Shown: piece by piece, positions 41,120-50,334 of the stretch
Position numbering within the stretch: position 1 is the stretch's first letter
Layout: each line of letters starts with the position of its first letter
NCBI GenBank assembly: GCA_934486635.1
Contig: CAKSPZ010000002.1
Span: 1-64,000, forward strand
Length of the DNA stretch: 64,000 bases
Direction: 5' to 3'
Origin: an uncultured Eubacteriales bacterium
GTDB lineage: Bacteria; Bacillota; Clostridia; Oscillospirales; Acutalibacteraceae
Program-made: the position numbers and the translations under genes
Notes under the pieces: generated by a model
Seen by the model: the letters and a program-made list of their open reading frames with translations, nothing else
Database searches by the model: none
What the model was told of the DNA's origin: nothing

Positions 41120-42748
41120 TTAATACATTCCGCCCATACCTTGCTCTACAGGCATAGCAGGTGCATTTTCTTCTTTTATATCTGTAACCAATGATTCTGT
41201 GGTTAATACCATAGCTGCTACAGAAGCTGCATTTTGTAATGCTGAACGTGTAACTTTAGTCGGATCAACTATTCCTGCAGATATCATGTCTACATATTCT
41301 TCTGTACGAGCGTTATATCCAAACCCAATTTTATTTTCATTTTTAATCTTATCGATGATAACAGAACCCTCAACACCTGCATTCTTCGCAATTTGACGAA
41401 TAGGCTCTTCTAAAGCTTTAAGTACAATAGCTACACCTGTTTTTTCATCGCCTTCGCATTTATTTAATAAAGCTTCAACACTTGGTATAGCATTAATTAA
41501 AGCTACTCCACCACCTGATACTATTCCTTCTTCAACAGCTGCTTTTGTTGCTGCTAAAGCATCCTCTATACGGAGTTTCTTCTCTTTCATTTCAACTTCA
41601 GTTGCTGCACCAACTTTTATTACTGCAACTCCACCTGCAATTTTTGCAAGACGTTCTTGTAATTTTTCTTTATCAAATTCTGAAGTTGTATTTTCAATTT
41701 GAGTACGTATTTGTGCTACTCTGTTGTTGATTTCTTCAGAGTTACCTGCTCCATCAACTATAATTGTATTTTCTTTCTCTATTTTTACTTGGCGAGCTCT
41801 ACCTAATTGGTCTATAGTCGTTTCTTTTAAATCAAGGCCTAGTTCTTCTGTAATAACTTGACCACCTGTTAAAATAGCAATATCCTGTAACATTTCTTTT
41901 CTTCTGTCACCAAAACCAGGTGCTTTAACTGCTACACAAGTGAATGTACCACGTAATTTATTTAGTATAAGTGTTGCTAAAGCTTCACCTTCTACATCTT
42001 CTGCTATAATGACAAGTTTCTTACCTGCTTGAACAACTTGCTCAAGTAATGGTAAAATTTCTTGAATATTTGTAATCTTTTTATCTGTAATTAAAATATA
42101 AGCATCGTCAATGTTGGCAACCATTTTTTCAGTATCGGTAACCATATAAGGTGATACATAACCTCTGTCAAACATCATACCTTCAACTATTTCAGAATAG
42201 GTCTCTGCTGTTTTAGATTCTTCAACAGTAATAACTCCATCTGAACTTACTTTTTCCATAGCTTCAGCTATTAATTGACCTATAAATTCATCTGCTGCTG
42301 AAATAGTAGCAACTCTTGCTATATCATTAGTTCCGTCTACTTTTTTAGAGTTTCCTTTAACTGTATCAACAGCTGTATCAACAGCTTTTTGTATTCCTTT
42401 TTTTACAACCATAGGATTAGCTCCAGCTGTAACATTTTTCATTCCTTCACGAATAAGTGCTTGAGCTAAAAGAGTTGCTGTAGTAGTTCCGTCACCGGCT
42501 ACATCATTTGTTTTGGTTGAAACTTCTTTTACAAGTTGTGCACCCATATTTTCAAATGGATCCTCAAGTTCTATTTCTTTAGCTATAGTAACACCGTCAT
42601 TTGTAATAAGTGGTGCCCCGAATTTTTTATCTAATACAACATTTCGGCCCCTTGGTCCAAGTGTAATTTTCACTGTATCTGCAAGTTGATTTACTCCATT
42701 AAGAAGAGCTTTTCTTGCTTCTTCACCATAGATTATTTTCTTAGCCAT
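41120..42748 (-). CDS. groL: Chaperonin GroEL (Hsp60)
   Basis: GroEL forms the double-ring ATP-driven folding chamber with GroES as lid. The 542-residue protein has the normal length and signatures: KIIYGEEARKALLNGVNQLA, LGPRGRNVVLDK, NDGVTIAKEIEL, GDGTTTATLLAQA (nucleotide site), KAPGFGDRRKEMLQDIA and AAVEEGIVSGGGVALI. It ends in the flexible GMGGMY tail. It is 67 bases downstream of groS in a two-gene leftward operon under CIRCE/HrcA control. Nothing unusual was seen. Confidence 0.98.
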   Translation of the reverse strand: MAKKIIYGEEARKALLNGVNQLADTVKITLGPRGRNVVLDKKFGAPLITNDGVTIAKEIELEDPFENMGAQLVKEVSTKTNDVAGDGTTTATLLAQALIREGMKNVTAGANPMVVKKGIQKAVDTAVDTVKGNSKKVDGTNDIARVATISAADEFIGQLIAEAMEKVSSDGVITVEESKTAETYSEIVEGMMFDRGYVSPYMVTDTEKMVANIDDAYILITDKKITNIQEILPLLEQVVQAGKKLVIIAEDVEGEALATLILNKLRGTFTCVAVKAPGFGDRRKEMLQDIAILTGGQVITEELGLDLKETTIDQLGRARQVKIEKENTIIVDGAGNSEEINNRVAQIRTQIENTTSEFDKEKLQERLAKIAGGVAVIKVGAATEVEMKEKKLRIEDALAATKAAVEEGIVSGGGVALINAIPSVEALLNKCEGDEKTGVAIVLKALEEPIRQIAKNAGVEGSVIIDKIKNENKIGFGYNARTEEYVDMISAGIVDPTKVTRSALQNAASVAAMVLTTESLVTDIKEENAPAMPVEQGMGGMY

Positions 42749-42815
42749 CTTATTTCCTCCTAAAATATAAGTAAAATATAAATATTATGATAAACGTTAA
42801 GTTATGATAAAAGAA

Positions 42816-43100
42816 TTATTCAACTACTGCTAATATATCAGATTGGCGAAGTATTGTATACTCTTCATTATCAAATTTAACCTCTGTACCGGAGTATTTA
42901 CTTGTAATAACCTTATCTCCGACTTTTACATACATCTCTATTTCTTTACCATCGACCATTCCACCAGGTCCAACAGCTATAACAGATGCAATTTGTGGTT
43001 TTTCTTTAGCTGTTCCTGCCAAAACTATTCCACTCTTTGTAGTTTCTTGAGCTTGCTCCATCTTAATAACAACTCTGTCAGCAAGGGGTTTTATTGTCAT
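42816..43100 (-). CDS. groS: Co-chaperonin GroES (Hsp10)
   Basis: The 94-residue lid of the chaperonin. It starts MTIKPLADRVVIKMEQAQET, has the mobile-loop region TKSGIVLAGTAKEKPQ (about 21-36, with the hydrophobic IVL contact for GroEL), and ends VKFDNEEYTILRQSDILAVVE. The ATG at 43100 follows GGAGG. The gene is first in the groS-groL operon directly behind the CIRCE operator and a consensus promoter. Confidence 0.98.
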   Translation of the reverse strand: MTIKPLADRVVIKMEQAQETTKSGIVLAGTAKEKPQIASVIAVGPGGMVDGKEIEMYVKVGDKVITSKYSGTEVKFDNEEYTILRQSDILAVVE

Positions 43101-43133
43101 AGTATATGCCTCCTCAAAGCATCAATAGATTTA

Positions 43134-43160
43134 TTAGCACTCTTATGTTTTGAGTGCTAA
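43134..43160. promoter_or_regulatory. CIRCE operator (HrcA site)
   Basis: Perfect consensus TTAGCACTC (43134-43142), 9-base spacer, GAGTGCTAA (43152-43160), located between the promoter and groS. HrcA binding there represses groS-groL until heat or protein-folding stress. Confidence 0.97.
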
Positions 43161-43164
43161 TCAT

Positions 43165-43193
43165 ATTGTATATTTATCATTGTAAAAAATCAA
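43165..43193 (-). promoter_or_regulatory. Sigma-A promoter for groS-groL
   Basis: On the minus strand TTGATT (43193-43188), 17-base spacer, TACAAT (43170-43165). CIRCE overlaps the expected transcription start and leader. Confidence 0.8.
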
Positions 43194-43254
43194 GTATAAA
43201 TTGTCTGTTTAATAAATTGTTTACAATTTATTTATATAAATTAACTTTTATGGT

Positions 43255-43283
43255 GCATAAGTTTTTATATCTTCTCCAATAAT
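43255..43283 (+). promoter_or_regulatory. Possible sigma-F/G-type promoter for spoVAD
   Basis: GCATA (43255-43259), 17-base spacer, CAATAAT (43277-43283) loosely resembles forespore sigma-factor promoters. The -10 match is imperfect, so this is a weak call. A perfect AT-rich palindrome (AATAAATTGT / ACAATTTATT, 43211-43232) lies between it and the groS promoter. Confidence 0.3.
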
Positions 43284-43328
43284 AAAACTATAATATACTA
43301 AAAAACATAAAGAAACGAGGTAATTTTG

Positions 43329-44339
43329 ATGTCAAAAAGAATTGGAAAATATACAATACAAATGGAAAACTTTCCTTCAATTGAAGGCTTTGCATCTGTA
43401 TGTGGTAAAAAAGAATCGCAAGGTCCTTTAGGAAAATTTTTTGACCAAACTTTTGACGATACTACCCTCGGTGAATCCTCTTGGGAAAAAGCTGAAAGTA
43501 AACTTCAATCAGAAGCTGTTAATTTAGCTATAGAAAAATCTAATGTTACTTTAAATGATATTGATTTTATTTTCGCCGGAGACCTTTTAAATCAATGTAT
43601 ATCCTCTACCTTTGGTCTTAGAAACCTTAATATTCCATTTTTGGGTCAATACGGTGCTTGTTCAACTATGGCTCAAACACTTGCTCTTTCTGCTATAATG
43701 GTTGATTCCGGTGTCGCAAGAAATTGTATTGCTGTTACGTCCTCTCATTTTTGTTCTGCAGAACGACAATTTAGATTTCCTTTAGAATATGGTGGACAAC
43801 GTACTCCGACTGCTCAATGGACTGTAACCGGTTCAGGTGCTGTAGTCGTGGGTAACAATGGACAAACTCCTAAAATATCAAGTGTAACTATTGGTAGAAT
43901 AGTAGACCTTGGAATCAAGGACGCTAATAATATGGGCGCAGCTATGGCTCCAGCAGCTGCTTCTACATTAGAAGACTTTTTTGGTGATACTGGAACTAAT
44001 CCAAATGATTATGATTTAATTTTAACTGGTGATTTAGGTGAAGTTGGCAGTAAATTAATGAAAGAACTTTTAGCTCGTGATGGTATAAAAATCGAAAATA
44101 ATCATAAAGATTGTGGATTATTAATCTATAATCAGAAAGAACAAGATGTCCATGCTGGTGGTTCAGGATGTGGCTGTTCTGCTTCTGTTTTATGTTCATT
44201 GATTTTAAATAATTTAAAAAATAATGAACTAAATAATATTTTATTCTTAGCAACTGGTGCTCTTATGTCCCCAACTTCTACTCAACAAGGTGAAAGTATA
44301 CCTTCTATAGCCCACCTTATTAATATTAAATCTTCTTAA
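43329..44339 (+). CDS. spoVAD: Stage V sporulation protein AD
   Basis: SpoVAD binds dipicolinic acid and works with SpoVAC and SpoVAE in loading it into the forespore. The 336-residue thiolase-fold protein begins MSKRIGKYTIQMENFPSIEG (ATG 43329; an in-frame TTG just before it is less likely), and contains ESSWEKAESKLQSEAVNLAI, FAGDLLNQCISSTFGLR, FLGQYGACSTMAQTLALSAI, EYGGQRTPTAQWTVTGSGA and AGGSGCGCSASV. All are typical SpoVAD features. It stands alone: spoVAC is about 18 kb to the left and no spoVAE follows; two hairpins come next. Confidence 0.95.
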   Translation: MSKRIGKYTIQMENFPSIEGFASVCGKKESQGPLGKFFDQTFDDTTLGESSWEKAESKLQSEAVNLAIEKSNVTLNDIDFIFAGDLLNQCISSTFGLRNLNIPFLGQYGACSTMAQTLALSAIMVDSGVARNCIAVTSSHFCSAERQFRFPLEYGGQRTPTAQWTVTGSGAVVVGNNGQTPKISSVTIGRIVDLGIKDANNMGAAMAPAAASTLEDFFGDTGTNPNDYDLILTGDLGEVGSKLMKELLARDGIKIENNHKDCGLLIYNQKEQDVHAGGSGCGCSASVLCSLILNNLKNNELNNILFLATGALMSPTSTQQGESIPSIAHLINIKSS

Positions 44340-44355
44340 AAAATTAAATAAAGTC

Positions 44356-44401
44356 AGCGGCCCCATCGGCGTCTGCGCTTGTAGACACTGGTGGGGCCGC
44401 T
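44356..44401 (+). terminator. GC-rich hairpin after spoVAD
   Basis: AGCGGCCCCAT (44356-44366) pairs with GTGGGGCCGCT (44391-44401) with one G-T pair; an inner GTCT/AGAC stem sits in the loop, and TTTCATTT follows. Likely the spoVAD terminator. Confidence 0.7.
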
Positions 44402-44411
44402 TTCATTTAAT

Positions 44412-44453
44412 AATTCTCTGGAGCCGCACTATATCGCGCGGCTCCAGAGAATT
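44412..44453. terminator. CACTATATCGCG-centre hairpin between convergent genes
   Basis: Perfect 15-base arms (44412-44426, core CTCTGGAGCCG; 44439-44453) flank CACTATATCGCG (44427-44438). It ends 7 bases before the leftward LPG-synthase-TM gene's stop. Confidence 0.8.
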
Positions 44454-44460
44454 TACTTAT

Positions 44461-45513
44461 CTATGCTGTTTTCACATTAAAACCTTGCTTATTTTTTGAA
44501 GATACTCTTTTTACATCTAAAGCAAAAAACAGCCCAAAAATTATACAAGAGTAATAAGTTATAAACCTCCATAATAACATAGCGGGTTTAATATCAACCT
44601 TTGCAAAAAAGCCATTAAATACTGTAATAAATGCGTTTTCCATTGCCCCACTACCACCTGGTAACGGCATATACGCTGATGTAGCTGTAATAAATGCTTG
44701 TCCTGAAATCATATTAACTATATCGTATCCTAAATTATTAAAAGACTTATAAACGCAAAAAGATATACTAAACATAAATGTAAATTGTAATAACGTAAGA
44801 AAAAACACTTTAATTGTTAAAGATAAATTTTCTCCAAGCTCTTTATTATTTTCTACATAAAGATTTAATTGTTTTTCAACTATTTTCATTTTATCTTTTG
44901 GATTTTTTATTAAATTAAAATGTGTTAATATATTTAATATTCCTGAAATAATTTTTAATGTTAAGTCTTTTTTCACTGTAAAAAATAATATCAGTAGTAC
45001 AACTACTGACTGTGAAAAACAGCCTAAAATAGCTAAAGTCATAAACTCTGGAATTTTTTCACTAAAAAATGAAAAGCTAAATAATATTGCTATTATAATA
45101 TATAAAACTAATGTAGTCTGATAAATTATAAATTTTCTAACTACAACCGAAATAGATCTTCCCGCATCCAGACCTTGACCTGACATAGCTAAAATTTGCA
45201 TAGGTTGGCTGGCAATACAAAAAGGTGTTACTGAATTAAAAAATTGACCTATCATTGTAATTTTAAAAGCATCTCTAAAAGTATATTTTTGATTATAAAC
45301 AGAAACCGTTAAAACTTTCACTATAGCAGCATCAATTATCCAAACTAAGAACATAAAAACGCAAGCAACACTTAACCAAATTATATTAAGAACAGACATA
45401 CTATTAACTAATGTTGATAAATTATTATCTTCTATACAAAAGTATGCAATTATGGAAAATGATATTATTAAAAGAATTACATAAAGAGCTTTCATATTTA
45501 AAAATCTTTTCAT
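44461..45513 (-). CDS. LPG-synthase-TM / YbhN-family membrane protein A
   Basis: A 350-residue membrane protein with about eight hydrophobic segments, matching the flippase-like transmembrane half of MprF (lysylphosphatidylglycerol_synthase_TM family) without any aminoacyltransferase domain. Typical segments are FNSVTPFCIASQPMQILAMSGQGLD (about 92-116) and YMPLPGGSGAMENAFI, where P-x-P-G-G-S-G-x-x-E is the family signature. It probably moves a lipid or lipid-linked glycan across the membrane. A homologue is two genes upstream, and a glycosyltransferase lies between them, 32 bases away. Its substrate is unknown. ATG 45513 follows AAAGGGG. Confidence 0.85.
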   Translation of the reverse strand: MKRFLNMKALYVILLIISFSIIAYFCIEDNNLSTLVNSMSVLNIIWLSVACVFMFLVWIIDAAIVKVLTVSVYNQKYTFRDAFKITMIGQFFNSVTPFCIASQPMQILAMSGQGLDAGRSISVVVRKFIIYQTTLVLYIIIAILFSFSFFSEKIPEFMTLAILGCFSQSVVVLLILFFTVKKDLTLKIISGILNILTHFNLIKNPKDKMKIVEKQLNLYVENNKELGENLSLTIKVFFLTLLQFTFMFSISFCVYKSFNNLGYDIVNMISGQAFITATSAYMPLPGGSGAMENAFITVFNGFFAKVDIKPAMLLWRFITYYSCIIFGLFFALDVKRVSSKNKQGFNVKTA

Positions 45514-45545
45514 ATAAAAGATGCCCCTTTTTTTATATTAACGTA

Positions 45546-46526
45546 CTACCTTGTAAAAACTTTCTTATTTTGTTGTGGTGATTTTACATATAAAGGAAGA
45601 ATAGGTGGATCGTTCGCTGGAACATACTGTTCACTTTTAAACAAGCTAATTGCACAATTGGCTCTTTTTAAATTCAAGGATAAATCAGAAAAATTTAATT
45701 TATTTATATGTTCCATTAAAATACAATACGACACTTGAAACCTAAATCGAAATGCATATAATTTAAATACTGATTTATATTTATCATAAACATTCTTTTT
45801 TTCCAAAAAATTTCTAATAATACCTAATGATTTTATAAAATCATTAATTTTAGGCGCATCGATAAGAGCTAATATACTTTTATCATGTCTTCTATAATAA
45901 TAAAGTGGTTTATTTACAAATGATACTTTATTAGCATAGTAAAATAATTGAGGACATGTAGCTACATCTTCAAAATACATATCATAAAAAAACACTTTAT
46001 TATCTATAAACAGTGACCTTTTAAATAGCTTATTCCACGTAAAGAAATGAAATGTAGTATCTAAAATAAGCTTTTTAAGTGCAACCTCATTAGAATATAC
46101 TCCTGTTTTAGCCGTAAAAGGCATATATATTTTTTTGCAACTTTTATTATAATAAAGATAATAATTACAACACGATATATCTGCATCATTTTCAATAGCA
46201 TTATTATATAAAACTTCAAAAAAATTAGGAGCTAAAAAGTCGTCACTATCAAGAAAAGCTATATACTCTCCCTTTGCTGCCTCTATAGCTACGTTTCTTG
46301 ATTTCCCTAACCCACAATTATTTTGATCAATTAAGTGAAAATTATTATATTTATCTGCATATTCTTTCAAAATGGCTAAACTACCATCTGTGGACCCATC
46401 ATTGACCATTATAACTTCATAATCTTTAAAGGTCTGCGCTAAAACTGAGTCCAAGGTTTTATTTAAAAATTTTTCTACATTATAAACCGGAATAATTAAA
46501 CTTATCTTTGGAATATTAGAACACAA
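45546..46526 (-). CDS. Glycosyltransferase family 2
   Basis: A 326-residue GT-A fold transferase that begins SLIIPVYNVEKFLNKTLDSV and carries VNDGSTDGS (nucleotide-sugar binding), NCGLGKSRN and FLDSDDFL with the DxD metal motif (about 92-99). FEDVATCPQLFYYANK is the usual acceptor-side ED motif. No clear membrane segment exists, so it acts at the inner face. The start is TTG 46526, set by AAGGAGAG. Flanked by two flippase-like proteins, it may make a glycolipid or teichoic-acid-type precursor that they translocate; that pathway is inferred. Confidence 0.87.
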   Translation of the reverse strand: MCSNIPKISLIIPVYNVEKFLNKTLDSVLAQTFKDYEVIMVNDGSTDGSLAILKEYADKYNNFHLIDQNNCGLGKSRNVAIEAAKGEYIAFLDSDDFLAPNFFEVLYNNAIENDADISCCNYYLYYNKSCKKIYMPFTAKTGVYSNEVALKKLILDTTFHFFTWNKLFKRSLFIDNKVFFYDMYFEDVATCPQLFYYANKVSFVNKPLYYYRRHDKSILALIDAPKINDFIKSLGIIRNFLEKKNVYDKYKSVFKLYAFRFRFQVSYCILMEHINKLNFSDLSLNLKRANCAISLFKSEQYVPANDPPILPLYVKSPQQNKKVFTR

Positions 46527-46690
46527 TTTTTATCTCTCCTTATAACGTTACACAAAATTACACTTAATTCATTAGTATAATTAACGTTTATTCAAATTTA
46601 ATAAGGATATAATATTAAAAATTATTATATCCCTTTACAACATTAATCATTCAATCTATCAAACAGGTATTTATTTCACTAAAATAAACA

Positions 46691-47707
46691 TTATTTTTTA
46701 TTTTTCACAAACCTTGAAAATGGCAATGAAATTAAAATAGTAAAGTAATATGTAATAAACCTTGATAAAGCTATTGCCGACTTTATTGTTTCTTCAGTAA
46801 AAAAGGGGCTTAAAAAAATAGAACTTGCACCTTCTACTGCGCCTGATGCTCCTGGAATAGGAACTAGACTAGAAGTCATTGTAATAAATGATTGTGCACA
46901 TATCATATTTATAACACTTTGACCTGAAAGATAGAAAGACCTATATATACAATAAGGGATTAAAAACATAGATGTTAGTTGCACTGCTGTTAATACATAA
47001 GTACTTAAAACCATATATTTATCCCTATATAAATCTTTATTTCCTTCATGAAATAAAATTAATTGTTCATCTACCTTTTTTATTTTTTCGTCAACTTTTT
47101 TTAATATATGAAATTTTCCAAGCAAAACAAATAATGTAGAAATAATTTTAAAAGTCAATTTTCTGTTAAATGAAAATAATAAAATTGCCCCTATTACAAG
47201 TGCCTGCATAAGAAACCCTGTAAAAGCCAAAGTCCAAACCACTTTATTAAGACTATTAAAATAATCTATTCTAACTAAAATAGAAACTAAGCTATAAATA
47301 GTTAAAACAGTCTGATAGACTAAAAACTTTTGTACTAAAGCAGATGTTGCTGTGCCACTGTCTATACCTTGCTTAGACATTGCATAAACCTGCATTGGTT
47401 GACCACCTGAAGAACTAGGTGTAATAGCCGAAAAAAATTGACCTATCATAGCTGATCTAATAGCATGTCTAAATTTATATTTTTTGTCCATATTTGATGT
47501 GAACTTATAGACTAAATAAATATCTATTATTAAATTAATTATTTGACATAAAAAAGCTGTTAATAACCAACCCTTATTTATGCCCTTAGAATTTTTTAAT
47601 AAATATATTAAGCCATTATCTGAAAAACATAAGTAAGCAAATAGCACAACTAAAAATACAATTAAAATAATATTAAAAATTAATTTTACGCTGATCTTTT
47701 TTTTCAT
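46691..47707 (-). CDS. LPG-synthase-TM / YbhN-family membrane protein B
   Basis: A 338-residue paralogue of the protein at 44461, with about eight membrane segments, FFSAITPSSSGGQPMQVYAMSKQGID (about 93-118) and SLVPIPGASGAVEGASSIF (the P-x-P-G-x-S-G-x-x-E signature). As in protein A, no cytoplasmic synthetase domain follows. The S-S-S-G-G-Q-P motif is the usual family form; protein A has C-I-A-S-Q-P in its place, so the two may differ in substrate. ATG 47707 follows TTGGAGG. It is 164 bases upstream of the glycosyltransferase gene. Confidence 0.86.
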   Translation of the reverse strand: MKKKISVKLIFNIILIVFLVVLFAYLCFSDNGLIYLLKNSKGINKGWLLTAFLCQIINLIIDIYLVYKFTSNMDKKYKFRHAIRSAMIGQFFSAITPSSSGGQPMQVYAMSKQGIDSGTATSALVQKFLVYQTVLTIYSLVSILVRIDYFNSLNKVVWTLAFTGFLMQALVIGAILLFSFNRKLTFKIISTLFVLLGKFHILKKVDEKIKKVDEQLILFHEGNKDLYRDKYMVLSTYVLTAVQLTSMFLIPYCIYRSFYLSGQSVINMICAQSFITMTSSLVPIPGASGAVEGASSIFLSPFFTEETIKSAIALSRFITYYFTILISLPFSRFVKNKK

Positions 47708-47858
47708 TTGTTGCCTCCAAATAATATTTTATAGATCAGCTGCACTTTCTTTATAATAAAATAAGATATTAATTATTATTGGAAGTACACCTTTTTTAAT
47801 AAATGTAATAACCTTATTTTAGCAAAAGTTTAAAAAGAAATCAAGTATTTTAATATGT

Positions 47859-49169
47859 CTAATTATTGGATTTATATAAAGATGATGGAAGAAATACCTT
47901 TTCTACTACATTATTATCTTTTAAGTATAACCTAATTGTCTCTGCTTTTATAGATGCACTTTTACTTGTTACCCATGAATGTATTTCTATTTTATCATAT
48001 TTATCGCTTTTAGGCCCATATATTTTACACTCCAAAATTTTATCTTTCATACTTGATTTTATGTACACAGGATAAGGAAAATCATTTCTAAATTTTAAAT
48101 CTATATTTTTATAATCTATAGCTGCATCTTGGCCGTAAGGGACGTATGATGATTTATATCTATGATTTCTTCTTTCTATAACAGTCATATTTGCCCTTAT
48201 TGCCGCCCCATATACTGTAGTCGCTGCCTGACATATTCCTCCTCCATATGCCATAACTATCGAACCATTTAAAATAGCAGCACCCGGTAAAAATCCTCTC
48301 TTTGGGTCATTGGAATCTCCAACTATATCATTAAATGAAAAAGTTTCTCCTGAATTTAAAATTGTTCCATTAATTGCATCCATTGATAATTCCATATTTT
48401 TATTACTGTTTGCACTATTTGTTGAAGTAGTTTTAAATTCACCTATTAATTTTGTTCTATTTTTTGCATCTTCTATTGTTGATGTATTTTTATATTCGTA
48501 CTTTTTTAAGGTTACATCTTTACTTTCCTTATTTTTAGCCAATAAACTTATTTGTTGTTTTACTTCTTCCCGATTTAACTTTTTACCATCTTTACCAGGT
48601 GAATAAATAAACATATTTTCTTCTTCATTGGGATTAAATTTTTCCACATGAGCTTCCAATTCTTTATCATCACATTCATTTATAATTTTATTTATAACCT
48701 TTTCTATTGACTCTTCTGTAACAGTATAAGCTAATTTAAAGCTTTCATTCATATTTTTTATGTTTATAAGTTCAAAATATCTTTTTATAGATGAACCACT
48801 TCTAGCATATTCATATACTGCATCAACCGTTTTTTCTAAATTATATTTATAGTCAAATTCAAGACCATTTATTCTTACAACATGCTCCTCACAAGTTATA
48901 TTTATATTCATTTTTTCTTGATCTTTCTTTAATTTTTCAGCTACAAGCTGTATCGCCTCTTCTTTTGTTAATCCAGATACTTCTTCTCCATAAATTACAG
49001 TCCCCTTGTAAAATTTATCGGTGTTTAGCACATTTGTGACATAAGCATTTGAAATTGCATATGTATAAAAAAATACAAAACATAAAAATGCTAAAATAAT
49101 TATAAAAGCTAATGTTACAATAAATACTTTACACATTATGCCTTGAAACCTGTGTTTCTCTATATTCAT
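47859..49169 (-). CDS. VanW family cell-envelope protein
   Basis: The 436-residue protein has one N-terminal membrane segment (about 15-40), then an extracellular region with a YoaR/PG_binding_4-like domain (about 50-230; GEEVSGLTKEEAIQLV, KFNPNEEENMFIY) and a VanW domain (about 240-385; TTSTNSANSNKNMELSMDAI, NSGETFSFNDIVGD, GGGICQAATTVYGAAIRANM, RRNHRYKSSYVPYGQDAAID). Proteins of this type are widespread in clostridia and are thought to act on or bind peptidoglycan; the enzymatic role is not established. It is leftward, with a separate terminator upstream after the M23 gene. Confidence 0.88.
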   Translation of the reverse strand: MNIEKHRFQGIMCKVFIVTLAFIIILAFLCFVFFYTYAISNAYVTNVLNTDKFYKGTVIYGEEVSGLTKEEAIQLVAEKLKKDQEKMNINITCEEHVVRINGLEFDYKYNLEKTVDAVYEYARSGSSIKRYFELINIKNMNESFKLAYTVTEESIEKVINKIINECDDKELEAHVEKFNPNEEENMFIYSPGKDGKKLNREEVKQQISLLAKNKESKDVTLKKYEYKNTSTIEDAKNRTKLIGEFKTTSTNSANSNKNMELSMDAINGTILNSGETFSFNDIVGDSNDPKRGFLPGAAILNGSIVMAYGGGICQAATTVYGAAIRANMTVIERRNHRYKSSYVPYGQDAAIDYKNIDLKFRNDFPYPVYIKSSMKDKILECKIYGPKSDKYDKIEIHSWVTSKSASIKAETIRLYLKDNNVVEKVFLPSSLYKSNN

Positions 49170-49324
49170 TTATCGCACCTCTTAAAAATGTACTTATAAG
49201 CTTTTTCTTTAAATAAAAGTGAATTTTTATTATTAATTTATTTTTTTAATCATATAATTATTTCAACATATTTATATATTTTTTTGATTCTAAATAAGTA
49301 TATTTATATGAGTATGCATATATG

Positions 49325-49357
49325 AAAAAATTCTCCGATTAATCGGAGAATTTTTTT
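49325..49357 (-). terminator. Terminator after the M23 gene
   Basis: A near-perfect palindrome centred at 49340/49341 (TTCTCCGATTAATCGGAGAA) flanked by A and T runs. It touches the M23 stop codon. Confidence 0.8.
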
Positions 49358-50099
49358 ATTGACCTAATACTTCTTGAGGATTAATAAATTTATTATCTTT
49401 TTTTATAGCTAGGTGTAAATGATATCCATCTGCAGACTCACATGGTATATCATTAATTGATGCTATTTCTTGTCCCGATTCCACTGTATCTCCTTTATTA
49501 ACGAGTGTTGTCTCCCCAAGTCCTGAATAGTATGCCGTAAAATCTCCTACATGTTCTATAACCATAGTTGTTCCTAAAAGTGAATCATTATATATATCCT
49601 TAACTTTACCATTGGTAATCGCTTTTACCTTGCTTCCTTGTTCTGCAGATAAGTCAAGACCGTTATGCACTCGCCAATCATTTAATGTTTTTGAATATAC
49701 AGGATTTTCTCCACTATACTGCTTTAAAACTTCTTTTGATGTAGGATACACAATAACTCCTGCAGAATTTGCATTTGTTTCTACCGATTCTTCTTGAATA
49801 ATTTCCTTATTTTCTTTTTCTGCGCCAGTATACTTTTGATTTTCATTTGCATTACTTACTGATTTGTTCTTTGGCATATTAGAGCTATTATTTAATTCAC
49901 TATGGTTTTGCACTTTACTTTTTTGTTGGGTCTTAGACGCTATAATTTCTTCATCTGTACCAGCAAAACGTTTAATACTATCGTAAGTAGTAAACGCTGC
50001 TACTGCTACTGCTATCACACAAATACCAAGTGCTACATAAAAATGTACTCCTTTTTTACCTTCTTTTTCTCCTGATTTTTTAAAATTTAAATTACTCAT
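49356..50099 (-). CDS. M23-family peptidase-like protein (SpoIIQ-like)
   Basis: The 247-residue protein has a cytoplasmic Lys-rich start, one membrane segment (about 22-42), a low-complexity linker (about 60-110) and a LytM/M23 domain (about 140-245). The domain keeps the zinc ligands HNGLDLSAEQG (H-x3-D) and HLHLA (H-x-H), so metal binding and endopeptidase activity look intact. This one-membrane-pass plan resembles SpoIIQ, the forespore partner of SpoIIIAH; clostridial SpoIIQ commonly keeps its zinc site whereas that of Bacillus does not. A general cell-wall hydrolase cannot be excluded. ATG 50099 follows GGAGGTGC. Confidence 0.82.
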   Translation of the reverse strand: MSNLNFKKSGEKEGKKGVHFYVALGICVIAVAVAAFTTYDSIKRFAGTDEEIIASKTQQKSKVQNHSELNNSSNMPKNKSVSNANENQKYTGAEKENKEIIQEESVETNANSAGVIVYPTSKEVLKQYSGENPVYSKTLNDWRVHNGLDLSAEQGSKVKAITNGKVKDIYNDSLLGTTMVIEHVGDFTAYYSGLGETTLVNKGDTVESGQEIASINDIPCESADGYHLHLAIKKDNKFINPQEVLGQ

Positions 50100-50226
50100 A
50101 TTTACATTGCACCTCCGAATATATTGTTAACTCAAAAGTTCTGTAATATGCTTATAAAAATAAAAACTTTTTCTTATTTTAATTTTTTATACTCAATATA
50201 GATTTTAAGTTTGCTTACCCAATATA

Positions 50227-50260
50227 TAAAAGCCGCAACACAAATGTGTTGCGGCTTTTA
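50227..50260. terminator. Terminator after acpP
   Basis: TAAAAGCCGCAACACA (50227-50242) is perfectly complementary to 50245-50260 around two loop bases; A and T runs flank both sides, so it can act in both directions. Confidence 0.8.
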
Positions 50261-50334
50261 TAACTAAATTTTAATGAGTGAATAATCTCAATATAATTCA
50301 GTATTCAGTTATTCATTCGTTTATAATTAAATCT

